NCBI GenBank assembly: GCA_003586115.2
Contig: QVOM02000115.1
Span: forward strand, 9,931,980 to 9,995,979
Length of the DNA: 64,000 nucleotides
Source: Salvator merianae
Taxonomy: Eukaryota > Chordata > Lepidosauria > Squamata > Teiidae
Direction: 5' to 3'
The first letter of the stretch is position 1. The number at the start of each line of letters is the position of its first letter. Below, one piece after another: positions 40,302 to 48,042 of this stretch. The position numbers were made by a program, and so were the translations under genes. The notes beneath the pieces are model-generated. The model was not told the DNA's origin, searched no databases, and saw only the letters and a list, made by a program, of their open reading frames with translations.

Positions 40302-43300
40302 GTAATAATAATAATAATAGTAATAATAGTAATAATAAAAATCAACAAACACCACAGAACAATGATAATTCCTTAATATATAGAATGCAGAGACAAACAT
40401 GTAAAAACTATTCAGAACTCTCCATAACCAAGAAATCTTTGGGGATAGTAAACATCCAATCTGAACTAATTATTAGGAAATTATTTATTTATTCAAAATG
40501 AAAAACTTCTCTGTTTGCATTTGTAACCAAGGAAAAACAATGGAAAATAGCAAGAGATCATGCTGTATAGGTACCGTTAGTTCACAGATTGTACCAGAAC
40601 AAAACACTGAGGAATACAAATTTACTGCCCACAGGAGAAGCAGAAAAAGTCTATATATACATGGCATCCCCCATCCTAGTCTGACATTGGGGAGGGGCAG
40701 AAAAAAATGGGTGTTACTTCAAAAATGAAAGAGCCCTCCCCTGCTTGATTCCCAAAGGGTACTTGAATTGCACATGCAGTGGTCTCCCAAACTTTCCATG
40801 GGGTCACCCCTAACTTTGCGCTGCTTGAACACTTTCCGCCTCTTATAGCACTTTTCAAGTGTGAAGTGGCAGTGGTGGGAAAAAGTGGCTTGGAGATGGA
40901 TAAAACAGGTCTACAAAAAAAAATAAAAAAAAAATCAGGTGCCAAGGTTTTTTGAATGGATTTAGGGTATTTTGAGGGTGCTGAATTCAAAAATCCCATT
41001 ACTTTTGCTGAATTGCTTCTAGTTTTTGAGATAATGGACATCCATGAAAATAGTGCATTCCTCCAATGCGACTTGTGTGTGATAACAAATGCAATAGCTT
41101 TTGGTCTGTCTTTTGACTCTTTAACAGTGTCTTAGGTAATGAAATATCCTATATAATTATTTTGTATTGCAATTTGTAGGTCTACAATGCTGGCAGGTCT
41201 GAATGCTTTTCAAACATGTTGCGTTAATTAATTAAGTAATTAATTAACTATTAAATATTTCAGAAACTAGAGCCAATCTGGCAAAACCGAAGTCATATTC
41301 TTAATCAGCACCATAAACGTAATATAAAACTGTTCAGACATCGTTGGCACCAAAATCTCTGTATACCAGTGTAATGACAGAGAAGCAAAGAAAGAATTAT
41401 TGTTCTCCTTGATGCTGTTTGCAAACCTAGCAGGGGTTACTCAGGCATAAGTGTGCTGTTTTCTTCACACATTCTTCACACTCCTCTGCTGAATTGCTTG
41501 ATCTCGTATCTTTTGCTACTAATTTTAACTTCCAGAATGGAATGGAAGGGGTTGAAAAGAGGATAGAGGGTAGAGAGATGGACTGTGCAAGCCAGCAGGA
41601 ATTTGTGACCTGCTATAGGAAAGTGAGAAGAGATCTTTCCTCAGTACTATTCTCTTCAAGTTTGTAAGCATGTTTTTTTAAAAAAAATTGTATATGATTG
41701 GACCAATCTTGCCCACAATACATTGATTTTTTTTAAAAAAAGTATATACGCACACTGAAAGGATAGCCTGAGTTTCACACATAAGTTATTGCCCCCAATT
41801 AATGACTACAAATGCAATGAATTCCTTGGATTTTCAGTTGGAACTGGGACCAGACTCATTCAGTGACCGCCCCCACTAAATTATAACTTATTGCTAAGTT
41901 ATATAACAAATACATATTTCTATTTCTCTGCAGCTTTATGCTACAGAAGCAACTTCCAGCTGGCTCCATGCGAATGGAATCTCTGTATCCCCAGTTGCTT
42001 GGCCATCCCGGGAAAGCACAGACCCCATTCTCCTCTCTCTTAAACAGTAAGAGTTTGCAAGTGATGTTCAGTGAAAGAGAGAAGCCCTGAGAAAATAATT
42101 TTGCATGGTTGGGCATGTCTTCTTCTGAGTCCATTCCCCAATTTGTTATTGGGAAATTGACTTCTGTTTGACACCAAATTGTTTTTGGTTCCTGTTTGTT
42201 ACTGAATTGTATTTGATTTCTGACTCTTCAGGTCACATGACACACACCTGTTCAGGTCCTCATAGTGTGCTTCATTCACCTGAAAGCTTGATTAAATCAA
42301 GCAAGGAGTTTGCCTCTTGCATGCAGCTCCATGCCTGAGCTCTGATTTAAAAGCTGATCTGCTTTGTTGGGTTCCCTGGACTGGGGATCTGCGGCCTTCT
42401 GGTGGCTGTTTCAAGCTCTTAAAGAGACAAGCAGTTTGGGTCTTTCACCAGGTATTAGGAGCACACCTAGAGCTGACATGAGGGGCTGTGTGATTGCCTA
42501 AAGCTGCCGTAGGATACTCAGAACCACTTGCATGAGAGCAAAGGGCTTCCAGTGAGAGAATGGATCGAGGTAGACATTTTCAAAGACCCTGCCAGCCCTC
42601 ACCCCCATCTAGTTTCAGCCAAGACCAATGGGAAAACAAGCTCATGGATCTTTCATAGTTTTTTCTTCTTTTTTAGATTTGTTTGTTTGTCATAAAAAGA
42701 GGGATCAGTTTCTGGCAATTTCCTCCAACTGATGCATAAGAAACTATTTAAGCAAACAAGCTTGAGTATCGTATGAACCGGCTGAAAGTCATGGAAAACA
42801 TTTACTACATTGGAAGACTGTATGGTAGCTAATGTCGACAGCTAACTAAGGAACATTATTGTATAGCTGTGTTTTCCCTCTCCAGACAAATGTTGCTTGG
42901 GTTCCGGTTTAGTTGAAACCAGAGTGAGATTGGGACATGCAAGGATGCTCAGTGCCTGCAAATCCTATTGGCTTTGCAAGAATTGTAACTTCTTTCCTCC
43001 GCTGCCATTCTACTCATTATCTAGCATCCTGATCATGTGGATTAGTTCAGCTTAAGATACTGCTGTGTCACTAGTGGCTGCCGCTGAAGCACAAATGAGA
43101 CCTAAGCAGAATATGGTCCATCTTTCATATTCTCTTGTCCACTGCTGTGCTTGTGTCTCATACTGTTTGCTTTTAAGTTGGAACATTTTGATCTGGATTG
43201 TGAGTGGATAGCTTCAAGATACTTTAATGCATTTGGACCTAGCTTTAGAGATGTAGAAAATTGCCTACTGAGTACAAAGGCCTGTGTTGATGAAATATTG

Positions 43301-46300
43301 GGGAGAAAGTATCTTTTTATTTACTTGACTTTGTTATTTTGATTTTTGCACAACATCCTGTGTGTTTCCTTTCAGGCTTATAAAAGAAAGGAGCATAGAC
43401 TTGGTAATTAACCTGTCCAACAACGACACAAAGTTTGGCCATGACAATTACCTGATCCGCAGAACAGCTATTGACAGCGGAATTTCTCTCCTCACTAATT
43501 TGCAGGTACTTCTATTGCCTTTTCTCACTGTACTGCTGAATCAGTTTTGAGCATCTCTGAGGTTAAGGCCCACTGTAAACTATTTTAAACTGCAACTAGC
43601 TCACTGATTTAGGTCAATTTTCTGTCATCGATACTGTAGTTCATTGACAATTCTCCTTTCTCTTGCCATTGTTACAATTCATTAATGAAAATAAGGATGC
43701 TGATTTTGAGCAAATTCACTCTTTTAAGAGATAATGTACTGACGGGAATACCAAGTTGTGGACTGAACGTTACAAGTTTTAAAAGATCCTATCTGCTGAA
43801 CCCTAAAGGTGATTTTCAGAGGCTGCTGCTTTTGCTTTCATATTAAAAGTTGCCAGAGTTATAAAGGGCTTGTTATGTCATGGAACACATCTCTTTTGGA
43901 TACAAACCTCTGGCATCGGAAGCCGGTGAGCAACTTCTATTGATGTGGATTCAGGGAACAATCTGAATTCTCTCCCCGAGTCTTATAGGAATCCCAAAGT
44001 AGATCCTATCAATTTACACCTCTTCTCCTCCCTGGGTAGAATGGTAAATGGTGTAATCATCTCTTGAGTCTTGCTGCAATGATTTACTTAATGTAGCCTA
44101 GGGAAATTCTCATATACAGTGTTTTGTCAACAGAGGTATAGAATAGCTTGATTCGGCTAGTTTTTTATTCTCTGTTTCACCACCTGGGAGATGTGCACAT
44201 TTTGCTATGCAAGTTGGGTCCCATGGTTTATTCAAGTATAGATTACCTTTAAAAAAATCATGTTTTTTTTTTTTCCTGCTTCTATTTCTACCACCTTCCT
44301 CTCTCTCATTCTTTTTATTAATAAGTAATATTAAGTTGGAATGCTAGAGGTTGGCTGTTTGACATAGAAACTAGAAAGGTAAGTCTTTTTTGTGGGACAA
44401 AAACTCCTATGATTTTAAGTCACAGAATTATAGTCTAAAAAAGACACTTTTCCAAAGGCCATTAGGAAAACAAAAGTGTTTTTACTGCCTATGTCATTCT
44501 AGATGTCTCCTGCTTGGCAAGTGGGTAAACTAGGGCTAAATGCAATGTGCTTGGCCCCTCATGCAGCTGTATCTGGAAAGAACAACTGACAATCCCACAC
44601 TTTTTGGGAGAAGCACCTGGTTGGATGAGAAAGGAAGAATCTTGTGATGGAAGTAGACTGTTATGTGGCCAGACCAGAGTTCTAGGATGGTGCTTTCATC
44701 CTGGCAGGGACCTCATGGCAAGCGGGTAGACTTCAGAAGCCAGTTACAAGAGTTACAAGCGTTACAAGTTCAACATTGCATACAGATTTAAAAAGAGATT
44801 CACATAAGCACATGATTTCAGACTGAAAAAGAAAGAAAAAAGACAGTCATTCATTTTTTTCCTTATATTTATTTTATTTCAAACAATATGCAATAATAAA
44901 TAACAATTAACAAATTGAAAAAAAACAACAACCTCCCCCCCCCTCGCCCCCTTCTACTAGATGGGTAGATCAGACTCGTGGTTCTTCAACTATACTCTGT
45001 TTCTGTCCAAATGGGGGACTGCGTTGATTATTCCTGGAATCGCTGGGTTTTCCGTTTGTTGACGGAGATAGGTCAACAACCTCTCGACCACACCTGTACA
45101 GCTGACTGTGATGTCATGTTTCCCATATATCTCATTCTTTTTTCCCTTATAAAATCAAATATCATTAAGTCACTTATACAGGCATACTACTCCATTAACT
45201 TTCTATTTCTCGGGGTTTTTCAATTTTTGGTTATTACTGCCTTAGCTGCCATCAGCAATTGTTTAACTATATACTTGTCCTCCTCAATTATTTGACTATC
45301 AAATTTCTACAGTAAACATATTTCTTTTGACCAGACTATCCTAGTGTGAATTATTTTGTTCATTTCCTTACTGATTTTTTTCCCCAAAATTTCCATGCAG
45401 GCTATGCATTCCCACCAAATATGTAAAAATGATCCTCTGTCCCCACATCTAAACCAACATTCTGAACTAAAGTTTGGAATCATATGAAATAGCTGACAAG
45501 GAGTTCTATGTTATTCTTTGATTTTATTGTTTTGAATAAATCCAGTTTCATCAATATACCTTTTAATATCCTGTTCCTCTACATCAACCTCCTGTTCCCA
45601 TTGTGCTTGTATTAAGCCTCTCATTTTTTCCTCATTCCCTGTTAAACACTGATATATTTCCCCCCTAAGTCTTTCTCTCCTCTCATTTTAGCTATGATTA
45701 TTTTTTCAAATGCTGTGTTTTCTTTCAATACGTCACTCTTAACTCTGTTATTGTTTATAAACTGTATTATACTGCAGTTCTGCAACCAGTAATTAATCTC
45801 CAGTTCTTGATTTAATTTAATCCAATTTATAGAATTTCCTCTATCATCATATAAATCTTCTAATATTTTATATCCTTTACTTTTCATTTTATTTTATTTA
45901 ATAAATCTCTAGTTATTATTTGGTTTGTGTCATTAATAATTTCTATTGGGGCTAATTTCAAAATTTCTGAAATTAATATATATTCATTGTCTCTGCAATT
46001 GGACCCTGATATTGATTTATCCTTCTTTCTATTCTTCCAAACAATGATTTGTTGCTTAATTGTTCCACCCCTTTTCAGTTTTTACCCATTTTTTGCACAG
46101 TCATTCATTATGTGAACATCTGAAAGTTTCTTTTTCATTGCTTTGACCTGGAGCCTGAGCAGATTGGCCAACCATGCTCTAAGCCATGTCACTTTCATCC
46201 TCTTCAATGCCAGTAGGGAAAGAAGGAATTTAAAGGTGGTGCTGCAACCCAGAAGACTTGCAAAACCTGTAGCTCCATCGCATCCCATCATCATAGCCTA

Positions 46301-46929
46301 ATCTCTGTTTTAATTGGAGGCACTAAAAAGGATGAAAAATGGCAGAAAGGGAGGGACTTGGAGCTATGAAGTAATTTTTTTAAAAAAAATAACGTGTTCT
46401 TCTTTGCAGCATTTGCTCACCATATTTCCCCTTCTTTGACTAACTGGAAACTTAGGAAAACAGGAATTCGTCTGTTTGTTATATTGATTTCATTTAACCT
46501 GAGATGAGCTCTTAAAATGGCTAATTATAAATCAGGACAGCAAATCAGTTTTCCAACCCCACCCCTGTCATCATCAGCCCTAATGACTGGACCAAAAATC
46601 TAAATAAGGAAGAAATATGTCTTTGCATCCACAATATATTAACTATTGAGAAGGAGGGGTTTAAGGGCGGGGAGGAGAAATCTGCATGGAATAGCCTATA
46701 AATGACCTAGATGAAGTTTGCCTAATTCTCACCAGTGTGGTGTGTTTTTTTTGGGGTGTTTTTTTTAATCAATCCTTTGAAAATGATTAGGGAACATGAA
46801 AACAGCCCTCTCATTTTTTTCTCATTTCAGGTAGCAAAGCTCTTCACTGAAGCTATTAAACACTCTGGAAAACTGGACTCTAAAACTCTTTTCCACTTCA
46901 GACAATCCAGTGCCAAAACACCGGTATGA
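1209..46929 (+). CDS. CPS1: CPS1, 3' part: last 11 coding exons of mitochondrial carbamoyl-phosphate synthase I
   Basis: CPS1 makes carbamoyl phosphate from ammonia, bicarbonate and two ATP in the mitochondrial matrix; it is the entry step of the urea cycle and needs N-acetylglutamate. Coding segments: 1209-1284, 10303-10380, 11560-11667, 13152-13241, 15034-15204, 15928-16002, 23431-23529, 34610-34669, 41934-42046, 43376-43505, 46831-46929. They sum to 1099 nt: one base of a split codon, then 365 codons and a TGA stop. My recalled human protein aligns without gaps, giving human residues 1136-1500. Every intron has GT/AG ends and the phases match across all joins. The 5' part (N-terminal glutaminase-like half, first ATP-grasp, start of the second) lies upstream of the window. 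There are no frameshifts or internal stops, so this is the gene and not a retrocopy. Identification is by recognised family sequence, not by a database search. Confidence 0.97.
1780..2360 (+). mobile_element. L2-like LINE fragment, decayed
   Basis: Translating the + strand with frame breaks gives [10 protein letters not shown], then LLKVIQ, and later a segment like the HWLP region. This resembles the conserved LDYCNALYxGLPLK block after the reverse transcriptase of L2-type LINEs. No intact frame remains. Ends are approximate. Confidence 0.55.
3345..3626 (+). mobile_element. tRNA-derived SINE with LINE-type 3' tail
   Basis: The head resembles a tRNA with a B-box-like ggagttcgaggcc. The body has the gttcgaaagcaagtaattgc segment known from squamate SINEs. 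The 3' end gccgctttgagtcagcttcg...gaaaagcggggtataaa resembles the hairpin tail of L2/CR1-type LINEs used for mobilisation in trans. It ends in (TTC)n. I recognise it as a squamate-type SINE but cannot name the subfamily. Confidence 0.75.
5640..5827 (-). mobile_element. Retrocopy-like 3' end with poly(A) tail (minus strand)
   Basis: A run of 20 T at 5640-5659 reads as poly(A) on the minus strand. It is preceded there by AATAAA (complement at 5681-5686) about 21 bases earlier, the spacing of a real mRNA 3' end. This suggests a reverse-transcribed transcript inserted here. I cannot identify the parent and found no clear target-site duplication, so the outer limit is a guess. Confidence 0.4.
5828..6002. 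repeat. Imperfect palindrome, about 175 bp (snap-back element)
   Basis: The left arm agtaagcaaagagttctagt... is the reverse complement, with mismatches, of the right arm ending ...actagacccccttgcttact. The middle (cctacttcataagtag) is also self-complementary, so nearly the whole block folds back. The segment resembles dispersed reptile repeats with 'agcctctaaggtg' and 'agctcatgctacca' motifs. Family not assigned. Confidence 0.65.
7101..7522 (-). mobile_element. CR1 LINE 3' end, inserted into BovB with 7-bp TSD
   Basis: It begins on the + strand with catagaatcatagaatcata, the reverse of the CR1 3' microsatellite tail. Minus-strand translation gives [31 protein letters not shown] and [12 protein letters not shown], the C-terminal end of CR1 ORF2. 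It is flanked by ccaaagt on both sides (7094-7100 and 7523-7529), and the BovB sequence resumes right after it. It is 5'-truncated, as most CR1 copies are. Confidence 0.93.
8412..8483 (+). pseudogene. tRNA-Glu(UUC) retropseudogene with A-rich tail and TSD
   Basis: These 72 nt match vertebrate tRNA-Glu: acceptor TCCCTGG, D-arm GTCTAGTGGTTAGG, loop CTTTCAC with anticodon TTC, and T-arm CCGGGTTCGATTCCCGG. The anticodon stem has lost two pairs (TGGCA against CACCA) through changes of the CpG-decay type, and the first acceptor pair is T-G. An A-rich tail follows, then atcttgc (8501-8507), repeated just upstream (8405-8411). The A tail and duplication show retroposition, here into BovB. Function as a tRNA is doubtful. 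Confidence 0.85.
10303..10380 (+). CDS. CPS1: CPS1 exon (human exon 29 equivalent), ATP-grasp 2
   Basis: The acceptor is tggtgcag and the donor AAG|gtataa. It has 26 in-phase codons containing [20 protein letters not shown], human residues 1161-1186. The segment [11 protein letters not shown] is a strongly conserved ATP-grasp strand found in all large CPS subunits. The intron before it is 9 kb long and full of transposons. Confidence 0.95.
10381..11559 (+). other. CPS1 intron (1.2 kb)
   Basis: AT-rich intron with GT/AG ends. No repeat or exon recognised. Confidence 0.85.
11560..11667 (+). CDS. CPS1: CPS1 exon (human exon 30 equivalent), ATP-grasp 2
   Basis: The acceptor is ttttgaacag and the donor AAG|gttaat, a weak match to the GTRAGT consensus. 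It has 36 in-phase codons with [20 protein letters not shown] and then [10 protein letters not shown], human 1187-1222. The start reads IVCHAVS where human has VISHAIS. The [10 protein letters not shown] run is a hallmark of the CPS ATP-grasp fold near the nucleotide. The exon end is fixed by the next exon starting VK, as in human. Confidence 0.94.
11668..13151 (+). other. CPS1 intron (1.5 kb)
   Basis: Begins with the weak donor gttaat. Holds a possible SINE head near 12003-12070; otherwise nothing recognised. Confidence 0.85.
12003..12070 (+). mobile_element. Possible tRNA-SINE head, decayed
   Basis: gaagctcagtggtatagagc resembles the A-box region of the SINE seen at 14544 and 48043, followed by a decayed B-box region (ccccaagagtc). 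No body can be followed. Confidence 0.35.
13152..13241 (+). CDS. CPS1: CPS1 exon (human exon 31 equivalent), ATP-grasp 2
   Basis: The acceptor is ttcacacag and the donor TTG|gtgaga. It has 30 in-phase codons with [20 protein letters not shown], human 1223-1252. The Gln in NIQF matches the metal/ATP ligand Q829 of E. coli CarB. The first dozen residues ([12 protein letters not shown]) differ most from human (VKDATRKIAKAF), a surface helix that tolerates change. Confidence 0.95.
14544..14616 (-). mobile_element. tRNA-derived SINE head, minus strand
   Basis: The reverse strand reads catagttcagtagcaccaca, then tctgctttgcatgtagaac, then gatccaatccctggtatca. These are the A-box, anticodon region and B-box of the tRNA-Ala-like squamate SINE also present at 48043. 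Only the tRNA-like head is clear. Confidence 0.65.
14701..14920 (-). mobile_element. L2-like LINE 3'-end fragment
   Basis: The + strand begins tttattaatttattaattt, then tatactacctatacccaaag, then ctcagggcaggttgcaaaat. This is the reverse of the 3' tail typical of squamate L2-type LINEs. Confidence 0.6.
15034..15204 (+). CDS. CPS1: CPS1 exon (human exon 32 equivalent), end of ATP-grasp 2
   Basis: The acceptor is cttctttag and the donor AAG|gtatgt. It has 57 in-phase codons, human 1253-1309. It begins [17 protein letters not shown]; the E, N and second R of IECNLRASR match the Mg/ATP residues E841, N843 and R848 of E. coli CarB, so the second phosphorylation site looks intact. FIDVATKVM follows, then a more variable loop ([12 protein letters not shown]), then IPSDYVGIK. 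Confidence 0.96.
15205..15927 (+). other. CPS1 intron (0.7 kb)
   Basis: No repeat or exon recognised; ordinary intron sequence with a T-rich patch at about 15601-15613. Confidence 0.85.
15928..16002 (+). CDS. CPS1: CPS1 exon (human exon 33 equivalent)
   Basis: The acceptor is tttccctag and the donor GAG|gtactc. It has 25 in-phase codons, [20 protein letters not shown] then ASTGE, human 1310-1334. [13 protein letters not shown] and CEMASTGE are near-invariant in CPS large subunits and line the path between the ATP-grasp and allosteric domains. Confidence 0.96.
20132..21328. mobile_element. Harbinger-like non-autonomous DNA transposon, copy A
   Basis: Starts GGCCGCGTTCCGACA and ends with its exact reverse complement; flanked by TAA on both sides (20129-20131, 21329-21331). 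A GGCC-type terminus with a 3-bp duplication is the PIF/Harbinger pattern. It is 1197 bp, has no transposase frame, and carries a full CRE-type palindrome TGACGTCA at 20368-20375. It shares both ends, about 250 bp at the left and 160 bp at the right, with copy B at 38379. Superfamily is inferred from TIR and TSD only. Confidence 0.8.
21450..21740 (-). mobile_element. L2-like LINE 3'-end fragment
   Basis: tttaaaatatttatatactg followed by ccattaaaatataatcctga and a region like 'ggcctgggtaaaaaataagg' resembles the reversed 3' UTR of the L2-like LINEs found elsewhere in the window. Confidence 0.55.
23431..23529 (+). CDS. CPS1: CPS1 exon (human exon 34 equivalent), linker into the MGS domain
   Basis: The acceptor is ttttctgcctag and the donor CAG|gtgagt, the strongest donor in the window. 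It has 33 in-phase codons beginning [20 protein letters not shown] and ending GILLGIQ, human 1335-1367. The MGS-like allosteric domain starts near its end. A 7.4-kb intron precedes it and an 11-kb intron follows. Confidence 0.96.
27050..27250 (+). mobile_element. CR1-type LINE 3' UTR end, plus strand
   Basis: gacaggccactgtgtgagac then gtggactagatgggctgtga then tatccagtagggct is the direct-strand form of the CR1 3' end seen reversed at 31463. It ends in a T-rich stretch and cacttatg in place of the usual tail. Confidence 0.7.
27451..28860 (-). mobile_element. L2-like LINE, 3' half, minus strand
   Basis: Minus-strand frames give [11 protein letters not shown] and [19 protein letters not shown], the reverse-transcriptase block after the (mutated) catalytic region of L2-type LINEs. 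The + strand left end, tttatttaatatttgtatcc, is the reversed 3' tail. Frames are broken. Limits approximate. Confidence 0.8.
30900..31124. repeat. A-rich low-complexity block ending in C8
   Basis: About 217 bases that are almost all A with scattered T, G and C, followed at once by eight C. It may be an expanded poly(A) tail or a poorly resolved assembly stretch. The 76-residue Phe-rich frame on the minus strand is a product of poly(T). Confidence 0.9.
31463..32110 (-). mobile_element. CR1-type LINE, minus strand, 5'-truncated
   Basis: Begins on the + strand with repeated acataag units (reversed 3' microsatellite) and then ccttgctggatcaggccatg. The minus-strand frame at 31850-32179 gives [40 protein letters not shown] and [10 protein letters not shown], the ORF2 C-terminus. 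It is more intact than the CR1 at 7101. Confidence 0.9.
32978..33330 (+). mobile_element. Short 5'-truncated LINE insertion (L1-like) with 16-bp TSD
   Basis: Flanked by aagaa(t/g)tgtggtgaca at 32962-32977 and 33331-33346, one mismatch in 16. The insert has an open frame with [20 protein letters not shown] and [15 protein letters not shown], stopping at TAA 33147-33149. A T-rich 3' UTR follows, ending aataaaatttattg and an A/T tail. The long TSD fits L1-type target-primed insertion. Family assignment is tentative. Confidence 0.6.
34610..34669 (+). CDS. CPS1: CPS1 exon (human exon 35 equivalent), MGS domain
   Basis: The acceptor is tttctttcag and the donor AAG|gtactc. It has 20 in-phase codons: [20 protein letters not shown]. 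Human has [20 protein letters not shown] at 1368-1387. This is the most diverged exon here, but its length, phase, the F/A/Q-L-H/G-F-K pattern and the position between two clear exons support it. It forms the first helix of the MGS fold. Confidence 0.92.
35524..37750. mobile_element. hAT-like non-autonomous DNA transposon with internal tandem array
   Basis: The ends are TAGGGGTGTGCACGAAG and CTTCGTGCACATCCCTA, 17-bp inverted repeats with one mismatch. The 8-bp cttgttaa is duplicated exactly at 35516-35523 and 37751-37758. An 8-bp TSD with TAGGG-type ends is the hAT pattern. The left 170 bp is built of TTCG/CGAA palindromes. There is no transposase frame. Most of its 2227 bp is the 144-bp repeat array listed separately. 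It inserted in a CPS1 intron. Confidence 0.88.
35938..37600. repeat. Tandem array, about 12 copies of a 144-146 bp palindromic monomer
   Basis: cttccgatgg recurs at 35938, 36082, 36227, 36371, 36515, 36659, 36803, 36947, 37092, 37236, 37380 and 37526: spacing is 144 with a few 145-146. Each monomer is an inverted repeat: a half with ctttgccttgatttcactgc, cgatggcgctcgcctctctc and a C run, a centre agtctgtcattgcactgacagact, and a half that mirrors the first. The last copy is partial. Copies are nearly identical; 37321-37440 has small changes. Because 144 is a multiple of 3, one frame stays open for 337 codons on the minus strand. Confidence 0.95.
38379..39846. mobile_element. Harbinger-like non-autonomous DNA transposon, copy B
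   Basis: Ends GGCTGCGTTCCGACA / TGTCGGAACGCGGCC (one mismatch) with CAA on each side (38376-38378, 39847-39849). It is 1468 bp. It shares both ends with copy A but has a different middle, including 44-bp inverted arms at 39115-39158 and 39267-39310 and a GT/GA-rich stretch near 38950. The CRE-type TGACGTCA is kept at 38615-38622. No transposase frame. Confidence 0.8.
40261..40338. repeat. (AAT)n microsatellite
   Basis: Some 25 AAT units with three AGT interruptions near the right end. Confidence 0.95.
41934..42046 (+). CDS. CPS1: CPS1 exon (human exon 36 equivalent), N-acetylglutamate site part 1
   Basis: The acceptor is tttctctgcag. The exon ends ACA|gtaaga inside a Gln codon completed by the next exon (phase 2). 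It holds 37 full codons, [15 protein letters not shown] and on to VAWPSRE, human 1388-1424. Thr1391 (41943-41945), Thr1394 (41952-41954) and Trp1410 (42000-42002) contact N-acetylglutamate in the human enzyme and are all kept. The residue at human 1406, the site of the common T1406N variant, is Ser here (41988-41990). Confidence 0.95.
42047..43375 (+). other. CPS1 intron (1.3 kb)
   Basis: A phase-2 intron with donor gtaaga. No repeat or exon recognised. Confidence 0.85.
43376..43505 (+). CDS. CPS1: CPS1 exon (human exon 37 equivalent), N-acetylglutamate site part 2
   Basis: The acceptor is cctttcag and the donor CAG|gtactt. One base completes the split Gln codon; 43 codons follow with [20 protein letters not shown] and then [16 protein letters not shown], human 1426-1468. 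Asn1437 (43410-43412), Asn1440 (43419-43421) and Asn1449 (43446-43448), the remaining N-acetylglutamate contacts, are present. Changes such as P-to-S and N-to-D fall between these residues. Confidence 0.96.
43506..46830 (+). other. CPS1 last intron (3.3 kb)
   Basis: Holds an L1-like LINE on the minus strand (44865-46130). Nothing recognised in 43506-44860 or 46131-46830. Confidence 0.85.
44865..46130 (-). mobile_element. L1-type LINE, 3' end of ORF2, minus strand
   Basis: The minus-strand frame at 45642-45887 gives [20 protein letters not shown] and [20 protein letters not shown]. Further left the translation gives [15 protein letters not shown], the W-W-E-C motif near the L1 ORF2 C-terminus. 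The + strand left end (tatttattttatttc) is the reversed A/T-rich tail. 5'-truncated, with some frame breaks. Confidence 0.8.
46831..46929 (+). CDS. CPS1: CPS1 terminal coding exon (human exon 38 equivalent) with stop
   Basis: The acceptor is tctcatttcag. It has 32 codons and TGA at 46927-46929: [20 protein letters not shown] then [12 protein letters not shown]. It is the same length as the human last exon (VTKLFAEAV... ending in AA). It forms the last helix of the MGS domain and the C-terminal tail. The final four residues differ from human, as expected for a free tail. Confidence 0.95.
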   Translation, partial: VAKLFTEAIKHSGKLDSKTLFHFRQSSAKTPV

Positions 46930-47203
46930 CACCGCTTGCTTTACTGAAGAGGATGCTCTTCCTGCCTGATAATGTCCATCTGAGTCTATAGTATCTCAAG
47001 TATCTTGTCTATTCTGGAAGAACTACCACTTGGTTGTTCTCTCTGCACCTTTTCTTGAAATTATACCCTTGAAGTGGGTTCTTCTGAATTTTACCTTGGA
47101 AGTATCTTGTTGAATTGCATGGGACTTATTTCCAAGTATATGTGTACAGGATTTGACCAGTACCTTAAAATTCCAAACACTTCTGACATTGGTTAAAAGC
47201 AAG

Positions 47204-47209
47204 AATAAA
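47204..47209 (+). terminator. Candidate CPS1 poly(A) signal 1 (AATAAA)
   Basis: A canonical hexamer 275 bases after the stop codon. The downstream tgatggtttctgagtc is GT-rich, as expected of a cleavage-factor site. Confidence 0.45.
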
Positions 47210-47391
47210 ATCAGTGTCTATTCTAATCTTTGATGGTTTCTGAGTCTTTATACCATATTTTGTGTATTGTATATTCACCAATGGCTGTGTTCTCTTTAGA
47301 AAATGAAATGAAGAATATTCATATGATGGTATGACTTCATGACCAAAGCATTAAACAAAATATCATATGAGTCACAGCAGCATTGCATTTG

Positions 47392-47397
47392 AATAAA
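47392..47397 (+). terminator. Candidate CPS1 poly(A) signal 2 (AATAAA)
   Basis: A canonical hexamer followed within 30 bases by the T-rich run ctttttcttctcatagtttt. It may be the main or an alternative site. Confidence 0.45.
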
Positions 47398-48042
47398 TAT
47401 GCCAATCTGCCTTTTTCTTCTCATAGTTTTCTGTGAAATATTGACTCCTTAAAGACAGAAGGAAAGAGATCATTTATATTGTGTCATGCCACCTTTTGGA
47501 AACTATTCTTGCGCTTTACCAAGAGATTAATTCTCCATCTTCTTCTTTTTTTTTTTAACAGCCAGGGATATATCCAGAAAATTCGTATAGGCTAGTTCTA
47601 AGCTGTCATTTAACTGTCATGTTCTCTTAATCTATTTCCTTCCCACCACGGCTCATTCTGAAGAATTTCCTGCCCTCTTCTTTACAGTAATCAGCCCTCT
47701 TCTGCTTGATTTACCTCAGTGATACTGCAATCACTTGCTACTGAATATGATGGATGTGACATAAACTCTTTCAAGTAAAGAGAACAGCAATTGCAGCTTT
47801 CTGGTGACAGTGGATGACAGTAATAATACAGCTTCTTTTTGTTTGTTCTTATCCCAAATTGGCCTACTGTCATCCTTTGTACTTTTGGGTCCAGCTCCTG
47901 TTTCATTCTGCTATGTGGGGGTGCTTCCACAAACCTCTTTTAGGATTAAAAAGATCTGCAGTGAGGAAGGTCACACAAAATTCTGTTTTGCGCTTGGGTT
48001 CAAGATGAATTAACCCACCCCATCAATGCACACAATGGGAGG

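Larger units (their letters stand above)
34670..41933 (+). other. CPS1 intron (7.3 kb)
   Basis: Holds the hAT-like element with its internal tandem array (35524-37750), Harbinger-like copy B (38379-39846) and an (AAT)n tract (40261-40338). A short GT-rich run lies at 34679-34700. Nothing recognised in 34701-35515 or 40340-41933. Confidence 0.85.
46930..47420 (+). other. CPS1: CPS1 3' untranslated region (3' limit uncertain)
   Basis: The sequence after the TGA has no long frame and no recognisable repeat. AATAAA occurs at 47204-47209 and 47392-47397, each followed by T/GT-rich sequence. The second lies about 460 bases after the stop. A longer UTR is possible; the end is inferred, not seen. 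Confidence 0.6.
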
